A stretch of 64,000 nt of DNA, taken from contig JAJEKV010000206.1 of assembly GCA_021234155.1 (NCBI GenBank), positions 1,306,001 to 1,370,000 on the forward strand, written 5' to 3'. Position numbers and translations under genes: made by a program. The notes beneath the pieces were generated by a model. It did no database searches, was not told where the DNA came from, and saw only the letters and a program-made list of their open reading frames with translations. This DNA comes from Isoetes taiwanensis (taxonomy: Eukaryota > Streptophyta > Lycopodiopsida > Isoetales > Isoetaceae). Below, one piece after another: positions 1 through 9,845 of the stretch. The stretch's first letter is position 1, and the number at the start of each line of letters is the position of its first letter.

Positions 1-190
1 GTAAGCGAAAACTTCTGTTTTGCTGACGCGAAAATCCTTTCGCGTAAGCGAAACCATTGTTTCGCTTACGCGAACTAAAAAATGTTTCGTGTAATAAGGG
101 TTCGCTTACTCGCGTAAGCGAAACTACAGTTTGGCTTACGCGAAACTGAAAAAAAAATTTGCGTAAGGTTTCGCTTACGCAAAAAAAAAT
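1..190. repeat. Palindromic short-repeat bundle, TTCGCTTACGCGAA family
   Basis: About seven copies, in both orientations, of a 14-base near-palindrome (TTCGCTTACGCGAA or TTCGCGTAAGCGAA) separated by A/T-rich spacers of 5-25 bases. The bundle runs off the left edge of the window, so the rest of any element it belongs to is not visible. Its design (CG-containing palindromes in both orientations with T/A-rich linkers) matches two other bundles in the window (43738-47652 and 54839-61333) whose sequences differ. Confidence 0.8.
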
Positions 191-1431
191 TTCCGGTCGG
201 CGGGTCAAAAATACGGGAAATATGTATTTAACCTAAAAATATGTATTTATGGACTTTATACGTCTAGAAAAATAATTCTGTATGTACAGAACCTATCCCT
301 ACTTAAGATTTAACAGAAAAATTCAAATGCCCTTTAAAAACTAAATAATTGAGATACTTCACTGATTATAATTATAACATGACATGTTTTTAAATCTCTA
401 GCGTTTCAAAATTTACAAAATGCCCGTAAGATTTAACAGAATAATTAAAATGCCCTTCATAAAATAAGTAGCTGCACTTCACTGATTTTGCCTAGCCATA
501 AGAGAATTGTTACAACTTGGAAAGAGTAGATCCCTGAGAGAAAATTGGTGGACTAGATTGCTGAGAGCAAATAAATGCAGATTGCAAATTGCAGATTTCA
601 GAGAACAAAGTTGATAGAGCAGAAGACAGTTTGATGCTCTTTTTGAGGAACCGCGCATATAAAACATAAAGAATTGGAGGGCATTTAATGAAACTTAAAA
701 TTGTACATATGGATATTTATTGACCAAGGGCATTGCAAAAAATTATCAAAACTCAGAGGTATCTGGTGAAATACATTAAAACATAAGGGTAGTTTGTAGT
801 TTTTTTCTTAATTTAATAGTTGAAGCCAGAGATGCGGCCTTGTTTGGAGTTTCTAAGCTTAAATGCTTATAGAAAGAGACATCACTGGATTGCCTTTTGG
901 AGTCATAGATGCGAGTGAAATATAAAATGTGAATGCGGCAATAAAGACTGGAAAGATAAAATGTGAATGCGATAATCAAGTAATTTCAAAACAAACAATA
1001 AAAAACACGGTGGAAAAAAGCTTGGCACCTTTACAAAAGAAAGGGAATAAATTACTTAACACCCTCTACTGTAAAAAGAAAAAAAACAGAGATAAGATTG
1101 TAATAATTAAATAACGTATCACCCTGTTTTATTTTATAATAAGAGATAAGATTGTATAATTAAATAAGATTATCACATAAGAGCTCATATGGATTTCACA
1201 TTTCTTTGTACATGAAAAAAAAGGAACCTCCATAAAAGCAAAAGTTAAAAGTTAAATCCTAGGTTGTCTTCATGACCAAATATTGTTACGAGTTTAAAAC
1301 ACTTAGCAACAACTTGCTCGATCTGTAATATATCATTTGAGTAGTGAAGAAGTAAAGGTGAACTCAAAACTCATGATGAATAGATAGAGAATTGCAATTT
1401 TGTACTGGGATATTAGAACTTCAGTTTCCAC
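191..1431. other. Intergenic, AT-rich, no gene seen
   Basis: No convincing coding sequence. Two imperfect direct copies of about 65 bases (near 304-370 and 427-490) share the phrase AAGATTTAACAGAA followed by AATGCCCTT and CACTTCACTGATT. The right part, next to the stop codon of the minus-strand kinase gene, should hold its 3' untranslated region and polyadenylation signal, but I cannot choose one site. Confidence 0.5.
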
Positions 1432-4173
1432 CTAGGTCAAGAGTTCCTCCTTAACAAGCCACAACAAATCACAGATTTGCTGAAAGCTAGGACGTCCGAA
1501 ACCGAAATTATCATTATTCATGCAAGACTTTACCAAACTTTCAAGCATATGAGGAATGCCTTCGTGTATCACTTGGCCCTTTTCCCAAAGCTCTCTAACC
1601 TTTTGCAATACCTTTTGTCGACCTAAATCCCACATAAGAATCTGTGCACAGACAAGACCGAAGCTGTAGACGTCCCATTTTTTTGAACAATTTTCTATTC
1701 CTACCAGTTCAGGTGTCACAATAGGCCATTTATCTTCCAAAATGGCTCTATTAAGATCAGCAACTTTGATAAATAGACTTCCATCCGTTCTAACTGTGAC
1801 CAATATATTGGCGGGTTTAATTTCCCGGTGAATCACATCGACGCTATGCAAATGCCGTATTGCTTTAGCGATCTGAAGCATCATATCAACTGACTGAATG
1901 AGAGAAAGTTTACGGTTTGAGCTCCGGATCAGTTGCTTCAGATTCTGATCCATAAGCTCAAGAACAAGTTTGCGTTCTGTGGTGTGGCCTAACATCTGCA
2001 CAATATGGGGAGAATGATCTTGCAGCAGCTTCTCATGAGCTATTAACTCACGCGTAGAATATGGATATTTAACAGCTACAAGTGCACCATCCCACAGTGC
2101 ATTTGTGACTAGTCCACCCTCTTCCAAGATCTTGTTTGGACACAAATCAGAGTCCTTAATGTTAGGGAACTTTATCGTCTCTAACATTTGCAGCAAACTG
2201 GAGACCCAAATATTAGATCCTAGTATCCCAGGTTCACGCTGAAAGAAATCCTTGTCTTTTTTCCAAGCCATCTGAAGCTGAGTAGAAAGCTGATGTTTCC
2301 ATACAAAAGAATGAGGCGAATAATTCAGACGAGGCACAGTGAGACGGTCTATCATCTGGGTGTATCGCATTGCGTCTTCAATAATTTCACCAAACTGACC
2401 TTTACTACCCAAAATGATGAAAGCTATGGCACTCAAGTCCCTTCTTATGTCACAAAGATTGATGAGTTGCAAGCCTCTCTCCAAAACTGCAATCAGCTCC
2501 TTCCCCACATTGGCGGCCGAATCTGATTTTGCTAGTGTAGTAGTCCACTGTGGCACACATTTTCTGATATGATCTGCCAGGGAAGATATAACAAGACATT
2601 GTCTCTGGTTTACCCTCCTTGTAATTGCGGCTTCATTGATCTTGCGGCATAAAACAATGATATCAGAATCCCAAGTATATGGGCTTAAATGACGATGAAC
2701 GGAATGAACAATATGGCCAATGAAAGAGGGTACTCCCCTTGGTCCTTTTGTTGGGGGCATCTGCTCAATTGTTTCTGTATCATCACCTGAGGTCATTCTC
2801 CCTTTTCCTTTTTCTGGCATTCCTTTGTTGGTGAAAAGTTCTTCCTTAGGAAGCCACAAGCTATCACAGATATCCTGTTGGCTCAAAACTTGCTCCTTAA
2901 CACGCCATAAGATGTTACAGATATCCTCAAAACCGGGAGTTTTATTTTCGCCACATTGCATGCAAGACAATATCAAACTGTCAAGCTCCTTAGGAATGCA
3001 TAATGCCTCTCTCTTCCTTAAATGATAATATCCTGGGAATATTTTCTGTTTAAGAATCTTACGACAAATCAAACCAAAGCTATAGACATCCAGCATTTTA
3101 GGAGTCATGTCCATGTTTGTGCCTCTAGAGATACCAAAATCAGAAAGTTTGATAAGTAAATTTCCATTCTTTCCAAACTTTATCAACACATTTGAGAGTT
3201 TAAGATTCCCGTGAGCTACATCAATGTTGTGCAAATGTCTTATTGCTTTGGCTATCTGAAGCATCACATCAACTAACAGAATCAAAGAAGGTTGAGGGCT
3301 TGAGCTGTTATATTTATTTCCCTCAATCAGTCCTCCCAGATTCGCATCCATAAGCTCCAAAACAAGATTATTGCCATTGGTGTGGCCTAGCATCTGCACA
3401 ATATGGGGACAATCAACTTGCAGCAGCTTCTCAAACACTTTTAATTCGTTCTGAAAGTCCTGAACAGAACTAAATACTTTCACAGCTACAGGCACCTCAT
3501 GCCACAATGCACTGACAACATATCCAAAATTACCTTCTCCCAATTCTTTTTTTGCAGATAAATCAGTATCATTTATATTAGGTTGAGTTACATCTGACCC
3601 TGTCTCTAAAATTTGAAGTATGCTAGTGAAAGGAATATTGGATCTTAAAAGCCATCTACCAGATTTCTGCTTGAGACTATCTATCAATGTTTTCTTGTCC
3701 GCTTGATGTGCCCATTCCAGGCTAGATCGCAAACTCTGAAGATCCGAGTTTACCTTAAACGAAAGTTTATCAATACTTCCTTTCTCAGAATCAGTAGACA
3801 GAGTAAGACTGCGGTTTAGCATATGAACATATACAATTGCATCATCAATAATCTCACTAAACTCACCTTTACAATCCAACTTGAAAACAATGGAAGGCTG
3901 ATCTGTGCAACAGAAATGAATAAGTTGTACGCCGTGGTCCAAAACTCTAAGCAGCTCCTTGCCCACTCTATCGGCCACCAAATTTAACATTGTTTTCTTC
4001 CCCAAAATTTTAGTCCACCATTTCACATATTGTCTGGTGCAATCTCCTAGCATTGATAGCACAAAACATTGGTTTTGGTTTATCCTGCTGGTATTCACAA
4101 TATTCTTCATTCTGCGGCTTAAATCGATGATCGAGGCCCAAGTGTTCTGGTATTGGTTTGGCTCCATTGCCAT
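1432..4173 (-). CDS. Tandem dual pseudokinase with two helical N-domains
   Basis: A 913-residue protein made of two homologous modules, each an approximately 200-residue, probably helical N-domain plus a protein-kinase-like domain. Module 1 has a good glycine loop (LGEGNFGYV, 211-219), the VAVK lysine (232) and DFG (345-347). Its catalytic HRD is HGN (321-323) and its activation loop is cut short, with no APE. Module 2 (from about residue 500) has a ruined glycine loop (LEEGGLVTN), a lysine in AVKY (702), HRE for HRD (782-784) and DLN for DFG (806-808). Neither domain should phosphorylate normally, so a scaffold or allosteric role is inferred. The N-domain plus pseudokinase plan recalls plant MLKL-like proteins, but I cannot prove that homology. 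Single exon; ATG at 4173 followed by MAMEP, which matches the start of the divergent neighbour. The second module probably arose by internal duplication. Confidence 0.85.
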   Translation of the reverse strand: MAMEPNQYQNTWASIIDLSRRMKNIVNTSRINQNQCFVLSMLGDCTRQYVKWWTKILGKKTMLNLVADRVGKELLRVLDHGVQLIHFCCTDQPSIVFKLDCKGEFSEIIDDAIVYVHMLNRSLTLSTDSEKGSIDKLSFKVNSDLQSLRSSLEWAHQADKKTLIDSLKQKSGRWLLRSNIPFTSILQILETGSDVTQPNINDTDLSAKKELGEGNFGYVVSALWHEVPVAVKVFSSVQDFQNELKVFEKLLQVDCPHIVQMLGHTNGNNLVLELMDANLGGLIEGNKYNSSSPQPSLILLVDVMLQIAKAIRHLHNIDVAHGNLKLSNVLIKFGKNGNLLIKLSDFGISRGTNMDMTPKMLDVYSFGLICRKILKQKIFPGYYHLRKREALCIPKELDSLILSCMQCGENKTPGFEDICNILWRVKEQVLSQQDICDSLWLPKEELFTNKGMPEKGKGRMTSGDDTETIEQMPPTKGPRGVPSFIGHIVHSVHRHLSPYTWDSDIIVLCRKINEAAITRRVNQRQCLVISSLADHIRKCVPQWTTTLAKSDSAANVGKELIAVLERGLQLINLCDIRRDLSAIAFIILGSKGQFGEIIEDAMRYTQMIDRLTVPRLNYSPHSFVWKHQLSTQLQMAWKKDKDFFQREPGILGSNIWVSSLLQMLETIKFPNIKDSDLCPNKILEEGGLVTNALWDGALVAVKYPYSTRELIAHEKLLQDHSPHIVQMLGHTTERKLVLELMDQNLKQLIRSSNRKLSLIQSVDMMLQIAKAIRHLHSVDVIHREIKPANILVTVRTDGSLFIKVADLNRAILEDKWPIVTPELVGIENCSKKWDVYSFGLVCAQILMWDLGRQKVLQKVRELWEKGQVIHEGIPHMLESLVKSCMNNDNFGFGRPSFQQICDLLWLVKEELLT

Positions 4174-4774
4174 TCTGGAAAATTCGTATCATGCCATTCA
4201 TAGATACCAGAAGTAATGTGAAATGCTGCCTCTTGATTCCCCAGGATCAACAGTGGGAGGCATAAAAATGTTTTAACTTACGTATTTGGTAAATAGATTA
4301 GTTTGTTTTGTATATTACCTCTTGCCTCCGATACATGAACGACAACGCGGGTCAATGGTGGGAAGCATAAAAAATTAGCTCGTGACTGTGTTTGTTGAAT
4401 AAATTACTTTGATCTTAATCTCTCGCCTTTGGAATAGCCGTCAATGCAATATTCTATCTATCTAAACAATAAGTTAGCACTCTTTGGAATCAAAGGCAAG
4501 AGGCAAAAGAGGCAATTTTGATAAGGTGAACTGAAATCTACCATGGAGCATAGAATAAATTTATTAACCTCTCCTTTGGAATTAGTCATCAAAGCAATAT
4601 TCTATCTATTAAACAGCCGTCTCCCTAGTTCTTTGAAATAGTAATTTAATGCTTGTTAATTATTGAGTTCATGCATACGACGACTCCTCTTCCGTCGTGT
4701 ATCAGAGTAAATGAAGATTGAAAAGTGAGCGAAGGTCGGATTCTGGGTTTTTTTGGCCGACTCCAAGTTTTGCA
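4174..4774. promoter_or_regulatory. Shared intergenic region of divergent kinase genes
   Basis: Some 600 bases separate the two start codons and must hold both promoters. The sequence contains two imperfect 70-base direct copies (around 4420-4500 and 4560-4630) sharing TTTGGAAT, GTCAATGCAATATTCTATCTAT and nearby AAACA, possibly duplicated regulatory sequence. I could not assign a TATA box or transcription start with confidence. Confidence 0.45.
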
Positions 4775-6319
4775 ATGGAACCAGGTATTATTTCTAAGAT
4801 CAATGATTTATGCTGCAGCATCAATGACATTAAATGCTCTAACTTGGCGATAAATGAAAAGCAATGTTATGTGGTAAGCTTATTGGCTGATACCATCATA
4901 CATCATGTGGAATGGTGGATTAGAATTTTCAGTGGAGACACAACGCGGAATTCGGAGACCAAAGTGGGAAAGGAGCTAAGTAGAGTTTTGGAGAGCGGCC
5001 TGAAACTCATCAAATCCTGTGACGAAAGGTTTTCCCCTTCCATAGTTTTCACAATTTTGAGTGGTAAAGGTCAGTTTAGCGAGATTATTGAAGATTCCAG
5101 GGAATATGTCATAATGTTAAACCGTCTGACTATTCGAAACTATTCAAATGATCAGGTTAAACGCCGGTGTGCTATCAATCTTAGGGATAGGGTACGATCA
5201 GACTGGGAATCATTGCAAGCTGCCCTTACTTTGGCATATGAAGAGGACAAAAAGAAACTGATAATGAGCCTCAGGTGTCAATCTGATGGAGGACATCTGT
5301 TCAGAACTAAATTTCCGGTATCTAGCTTGCTCCCACTGTTATTAGGGATGGAGGAACCTAATATTAAAGACACTGATTTGTCTAGGATGAAATCCCTTGG
5401 AGAAGGTAGTTTTGGAAGCGTCAAAAGTGCAGTGTGGAATGAATTAAATGTAGCTGTAAAAGAATTTTATTTTCTTCAGCACTTTAAAGACGAGTTGAAG
5501 ATTTTCAAGATGCTGCTGCAGGTTGGTTCTCCCCATATTGTGCAGATGTTAGGTCATACAACAGAAAAAAGACTTGTTTTAGAGCTTATGGATAAGGATT
5601 TGAATGGACTGATAATGGGGGAGCAATGGCTTCCCTCCCTTCTTCATAAGCTCTATCATGCTTGGATAATACCAAGATGCCAATGTCATTTAGTTCAATC
5701 AGTTGATATGATGTTTCAAATTGCAAAAGCAATGAGGGATTTGCATAGCATTAATGTGATTCACAGGGATCTTAAATCCAAGAATGTGTTAGTCAAAACT
5801 AGAAAGAATGGCGCCCTTATGAAAGTCGCCGATTTTGGTATCTCTAAAGGCACATTCAACAGTTTATTGACCAATACAGAAATGAGGGGAACTTTCATGT
5901 ATATGGCACCGGAAATGCAACCAAAGCGAGAGAAGGGGAAATATGGAAGAAAACTGGATGTGTATAGCTTCGGCTTGCTTAGTATTGAAATTCTTACAAG
6001 GAAGATACTCAATACAGAGATGAGAGAAATGGTAGGCAATAATAGGACGAGAGAAGTGTTACCCAATAACATTCCTAGAAATCTTGAAATTTTGATATAC
6101 TCTTGTACAGAAAAGGATGACACGAGACGTCCTAGCTTTGAGAACATATGTGATACGTTGTTTCAAGTCAAGGAAGAAGTTCTGCTCAGAGATGACATAG
6201 ATGACATTTCTCTAAGAATTAGAATGTCACTGCTAGATTTATATGAGAAGTTACGGGAATTTTTATATGTGATTCTTTGTTGGATACATAGGATTCTTCA
6301 TTGGATCTGGCAGCATTAA
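4775..6319 (+). CDS. Protein kinase with helical N-domain and hydrophobic C-tail
   Basis: A 514-residue single-exon kinase, paralogous to each module of the neighbouring dual pseudokinase. The reading frame is open upstream to a TTG at 4718, but the first ATG is at 4775 and gives MEPG, parallel to MAMEP in the paralogue, so I start there. Residues 1-200 form the N-domain. The kinase domain keeps LGEGSFGSV (208-216), the VAVK lysine (229), HRDLKSKN (330-337), DFG (353-355) and APE (378-380), so it should be catalytically competent, of Ser/Thr or tyrosine-kinase-like type. About 25 residues are inserted after LNGLIMG, before the segment that precedes HRD. The protein ends in a Trp/Ile/Leu-rich segment (about 490-514, WIHRILHWIWQH) that could be a membrane-binding amphipathic helix or tail anchor. 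A signalling or immunity role, perhaps together with the pseudokinase neighbour, is inference. Confidence 0.88.
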   Translation: MEPGIISKINDLCCSINDIKCSNLAINEKQCYVVSLLADTIIHHVEWWIRIFSGDTTRNSETKVGKELSRVLESGLKLIKSCDERFSPSIVFTILSGKGQFSEIIEDSREYVIMLNRLTIRNYSNDQVKRRCAINLRDRVRSDWESLQAALTLAYEEDKKKLIMSLRCQSDGGHLFRTKFPVSSLLPLLLGMEEPNIKDTDLSRMKSLGEGSFGSVKSAVWNELNVAVKEFYFLQHFKDELKIFKMLLQVGSPHIVQMLGHTTEKRLVLELMDKDLNGLIMGEQWLPSLLHKLYHAWIIPRCQCHLVQSVDMMFQIAKAMRDLHSINVIHRDLKSKNVLVKTRKNGALMKVADFGISKGTFNSLLTNTEMRGTFMYMAPEMQPKREKGKYGRKLDVYSFGLLSIEILTRKILNTEMREMVGNNRTREVLPNNIPRNLEILIYSCTEKDDTRRPSFENICDTLFQVKEEVLLRDDIDDISLRIRMSLLDLYEKLREFLYVILCWIHRILHWIWQH

Positions 6320-6800
6320 CTATGCATAATCATGCCCTGTTCCTGATCACGGTGATTCCTTTTAAAAGGTTAGCTCTATATCATCACAGTTCATCGTAGT
6401 GAACTCTAATACAAGAAAAAGCAATGTATGATTAAGTTTCCTATCAATGATTATTACTGTTTGCCAAATTAACAATGAAAGAAACACTATCCTGATCGAA
6501 TGTAGCATATTCTTCTTCAATCTTCCTGTAAAATGTATTTTGTTTTGATGTTGTAATGCCTCAGTAACATATTATACTTCATGCTCCATCAAGGCAGCCC
6601 ATGGTACTTAGATTCTCGTTGCATTGTTGAATCCATGTTATGAAGCACCTGCAAGCAACTGGAAACAATGGACAACACATGATTAACTTTCTCGAAAACA
6701 CAAATATCATGCCGAGTTGGTATGTAGAATAGTTTTGCTTCAAGTGCATGTGCAGAAGTGGTTTTATTTAGCAATGCAGATGTTAAAATCCTAAGAAATA
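6320..6800. other. Intergenic, no gene seen
   Basis: About 480 bases of AT-rich sequence between the intact kinase and its broken copy. It should include the 3' end of the kinase transcript (AATAAA-like A/T-rich stretches near 6420-6480). I see no coding or repeat structure. Confidence 0.4.
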
Positions 6801-7636
6801 CCCATACTAACTTGTTTATTAAAGACACTGATTTGTCTAGGATGACAAAACCCCTTGAAAAAGGTAGTTTTGGAAGTGTCAAAAGTGCAGTGTGGACTGA
6901 ACTAAATGTAGCTATAAAAGAATTTTATTTTCTTAAAGGACTTTAAAGACGAGTTGAAGGTTTTCAAGATGCTGTTGTAGGCTGGTTCTCCCCATCTTGT
7001 GTAGATTATAGGTCAGACACAGAAAAAGGACTTGTTTTAGAGCTTATGAAAAAGGATTTGAATGGACTGATAGCATTGGCTTCTCTCCCTTCTCCGTAAG
7101 CTCTACCATGCTTGGATAATACCAATCTGCCAATGTCATGTAGTTCAGTCAGTTGATATGATGTTTCAAATTCCAAAAGCAATGAGGGATTTGCATAGCA
7201 TTAATGTGATTTACAGGGATCTTAAACCCAAGAATGTGTTAGCCAAAACTAGAAACAATGGAGCCCTTATGAAAGTCGCTGATTTTGGTATCTCCAAAGG
7301 CACATTCGATAGTTTATTGACCAATACAGGGGAACTTTCATATATGGCACCGGAAATGCAACGAACGGAAGGGAAATATGGAAGAAAAGTGGATGTGTAT
7401 AGCTTCGGCTTGCTTATTGAAATTCTGACAAGGAAGATATGCAATAGAGAGATGACAAAAATGTTACGCAATAATAGGAAGGAAGGAAGTGTTAGCCAAT
7501 AACATTCTCAGAAATCTTGAAAGTTTGATATACTCTTGTACAGAACAGGATGACAGGAGGCGTCCTAGCTTTGAGAATATAGGCGATACGTTGTTTCAAG
7601 TCAAGGAAGAAATTCTGCTCAGAGATGACATTTAAT
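6801..7636 (+). pseudogene. Broken partial copy of the neighbouring kinase
   Basis: This is a degenerate duplicate of the kinase domain of the gene at 4775-6319, starting just before the glycine loop (IKDTDLSRM...) and running to the C-lobe (CTEQDDRRRP). Two open stretches remain (6801-6946 and 7158-7502). Between and after them small deletions and insertions break the frame, for example at about 6940 (ttaaaggactttaaag) and 7490. Where readable, HRD has become YRD, DFG is kept and APE is kept. The N-domain is absent, so this is a 5'-truncated tandem duplicate. It retains high similarity to its parent, including the inserted stretch before HRD, which suggests a fairly recent origin. Confidence 0.85.
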
Positions 7637-7664
7637 GTGATATTCAATGTCACTGCTACATTTA

Positions 7665-9003
7665 TAGGAGGGGCGCACTTATATCCACAACGGGATGTGG
7701 TTTATCCGGACATAATTCCCACGGTTTTTTCGGACATGCCATGGACGCCCATCACCATAGCCATCGCATAGCCATCCGGCCATCCATGCGCCCGCGATGG
7801 CCATCCGGGGGCTCATCGATGCTCCCATCCCGTGGTTTATCCGGACAACCCATGTTGTTATTCATTATTGCGGGCATCCGGGTTCTGAACAAAGTAATCT
7901 GGTATGACTGTTGTACCCTCCTCGTTCATGCTGAGCCTTGTTCCTGCCCCAAAACCCCGTTCCCTTTTCATTCCGTCAGGATTGAATTTGAATATCAATA
8001 CAATGGTTTATTTGAATTTTTAAACTAATCCAATGGTCTATCAACGATTATTTCTGATCAATTCATGGTGGTTTATCTGGACACCAATAAGGGGTTTATC
8101 TGGACACCCAAAAATCCTATTGCATGTTAGTACATCTAGTTTACATAGTGGTTTAGCTGGACACTCTGTGTTGGCTTTTTTGGACCTAATTGTGAAGGTA
8201 CTATTATACATTGAGTACAAATGTTCATATACAAAATAGCCTATTATCATAATCTTGTTTACATCTAGAAGTAGTTTATTTGGACATTCTCTTATCTTGA
8301 CACTTGCTCTAATTTGGGCACTATGTGGTGCACTATATAGAGTAGCCACAACGAAACAGCATAAACATGTTCAAGGTTTTTTGAACGCTTGCATTAAACC
8401 ATTGAATGCATCCATACAAAACATAGCAATAAGCCGGAATTGTTCTAAATTAATCTGAATCAACTTCAAACAAATGTCGTCCCAAAACCCCGTTCCCTAT
8501 TCATTCCATCAGGATTGAATTTGAATATCAATACAATGGTTTATTTGAATTTTTAAACTAATCCAATGGTCTATCAGCGATTATTTCTGATCAATTCATG
8601 GTGGTTTATCTGGACACCAATAAGGGGTTTATCTGGACACCCAAAAATCCTATTGCATGTTAGTACATCCAGTTTACATAGTGGTTTAGCTGGACACTCT
8701 GTGTTGGCTTTTTTGGACCTAATTGTGAAGGTACTATTATACATTGAGTACAAATGTTCATATACAAAATAGCCTATTATCATAATCGTGTTTACATCTA
8801 GAAGTAGTTTATTTGGACATTCTCTTATCTTGACACTTGCTCTAATTTGGGCACTATGTGGTGCACTATATAGAGTAGCCACAACAGCATAAACATGTTC
8901 AAGGTTTTTTGAACGCTTGCATTAAACCATTGAATGCATCCATACAAAACATAGCAATAAGCCGGAATTGTTCTAAATTAATCTGAATCAACTTCAATCA
9001 AAT
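7665..9003 (+). repeat. LINE 5' region: 532-base tandem duplication and GGTTTATCYGGACA motif
   Basis: Two head-to-tail copies of about 530 bases (7950-8481 and 8482-9003), differing by only a handful of substitutions and a 4-base indel, sit directly before LINE ORF1. Scattered through the whole region is a recurring phrase of the type GTGGTTTATCYGGACA (7691, 7831, 8068, 8091, 8150, 8272 and the equivalent places in copy 2). Open frames inside are artefacts of low stop density and are repeated with the unit. Placement suggests a monomeric, promoter-bearing 5' untranslated region of the LINE; that is inference. Confidence 0.7.
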
Positions 9004-9009
9004 GTCGAC

Positions 9010-9845
9010 ATGCCCTCTGCCTGTGAACAACCCACACGCTCCAGACAACAGGCATCACCTGCTGGGACGGCTAATATTGCCCCGCAACTCAGTGAGCAGC
9101 AGGAGCAGGGCCGCCGGCGTCATAATGTGGTGGTACGTGGACTCTCAGAGGAGGCAGGAGAGGATCTCACCAAGCACATCCAGGATCAGATCCTATCTTG
9201 CATGTCATTTCAGAATGCAGTGCACATTGTTCGAGCAAGCCATCTTGCGGCTCAACGCACAGATCGCCTGCGCATTGTCGCCTTCACGGTGGCAGACATG
9301 CGAGTGCGCGAGGCAATTTTGCGTCAGAGTAGGCAATTGAAGGGGACTACTCTGTATGTCGATCAGGATCTTACTCCGATGCAACAGAGTCCCCCCGCAA
9401 AGCGGTGGCTCAAGTCGTGGACGCTGTCAGGGTGCCGCAGGGCCTGGTCCGAGGCAAGCTTCGCATTTTTAGGCCGGCGCCTGCTGAGGTCACCGACGCA
9501 ATGTGTCAAGCTGCTGCCACTCCCCCGCGCATCGCCACCAGCACCCCTATCGCACCTCCCCGCTCCCGCCGCTTCAACCGCTTCCCGCAGAATCGCCGCT
9601 CAGCGCCCATGAATCGCTTCCCGCAACCGAACAGATCATCGAGCATCTACATCGAATGCCAACAAATAGGAACTGTGCCTCCGGATGGTATCTTGGAACT
9701 ATCGGGGCTTCCCTTGGCAGAAAGGGGAGAGTCTCAACTCTATTGCACCAGATATGGATCTTATTTTCCTCATGGAAACATGGGAACATGCAGGGCACAG
9801 ACTGCCGAACCTACTGGGCTATCTGCATTTCTCGGTGTTCAATGA
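9010..9845 (+). pseudogene. LINE ORF1, nucleic-acid-binding chaperone-like
   Basis: The protein begins MPSACEQPTRS and contains RRHNVVVRGLSEEAGEDL, followed by a segment ending RLRIVAFTVADMRVREAIL and GTTLYVDQDLTPMQQ. This is the pattern of the RRM-like ORF1 proteins of LINEs: a conserved NVVVRGL strand, an R.RIV.F strand and a DLTPMQ helix. These proteins coat LINE RNA and assist target-primed reverse transcription. At about 9395 the frame shifts and continues as AQVVDAVRVPQGLVRGKLRI before an R/P-rich tail. It directly precedes the endonuclease ORF. Confidence 0.65.

Noticed and set aside
4718-4774. Open frame upstream of the kinase starting at TTG
   Set aside because: TTG is not a likely plant start; the first ATG (4775) gives the same MEP start as the paralogue.
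7741-8882. Several open frames of 60-100 codons on both strands
   Set aside because: They repeat exactly with the 530-base unit and have no coding signature; treated as untranslated LINE sequence.
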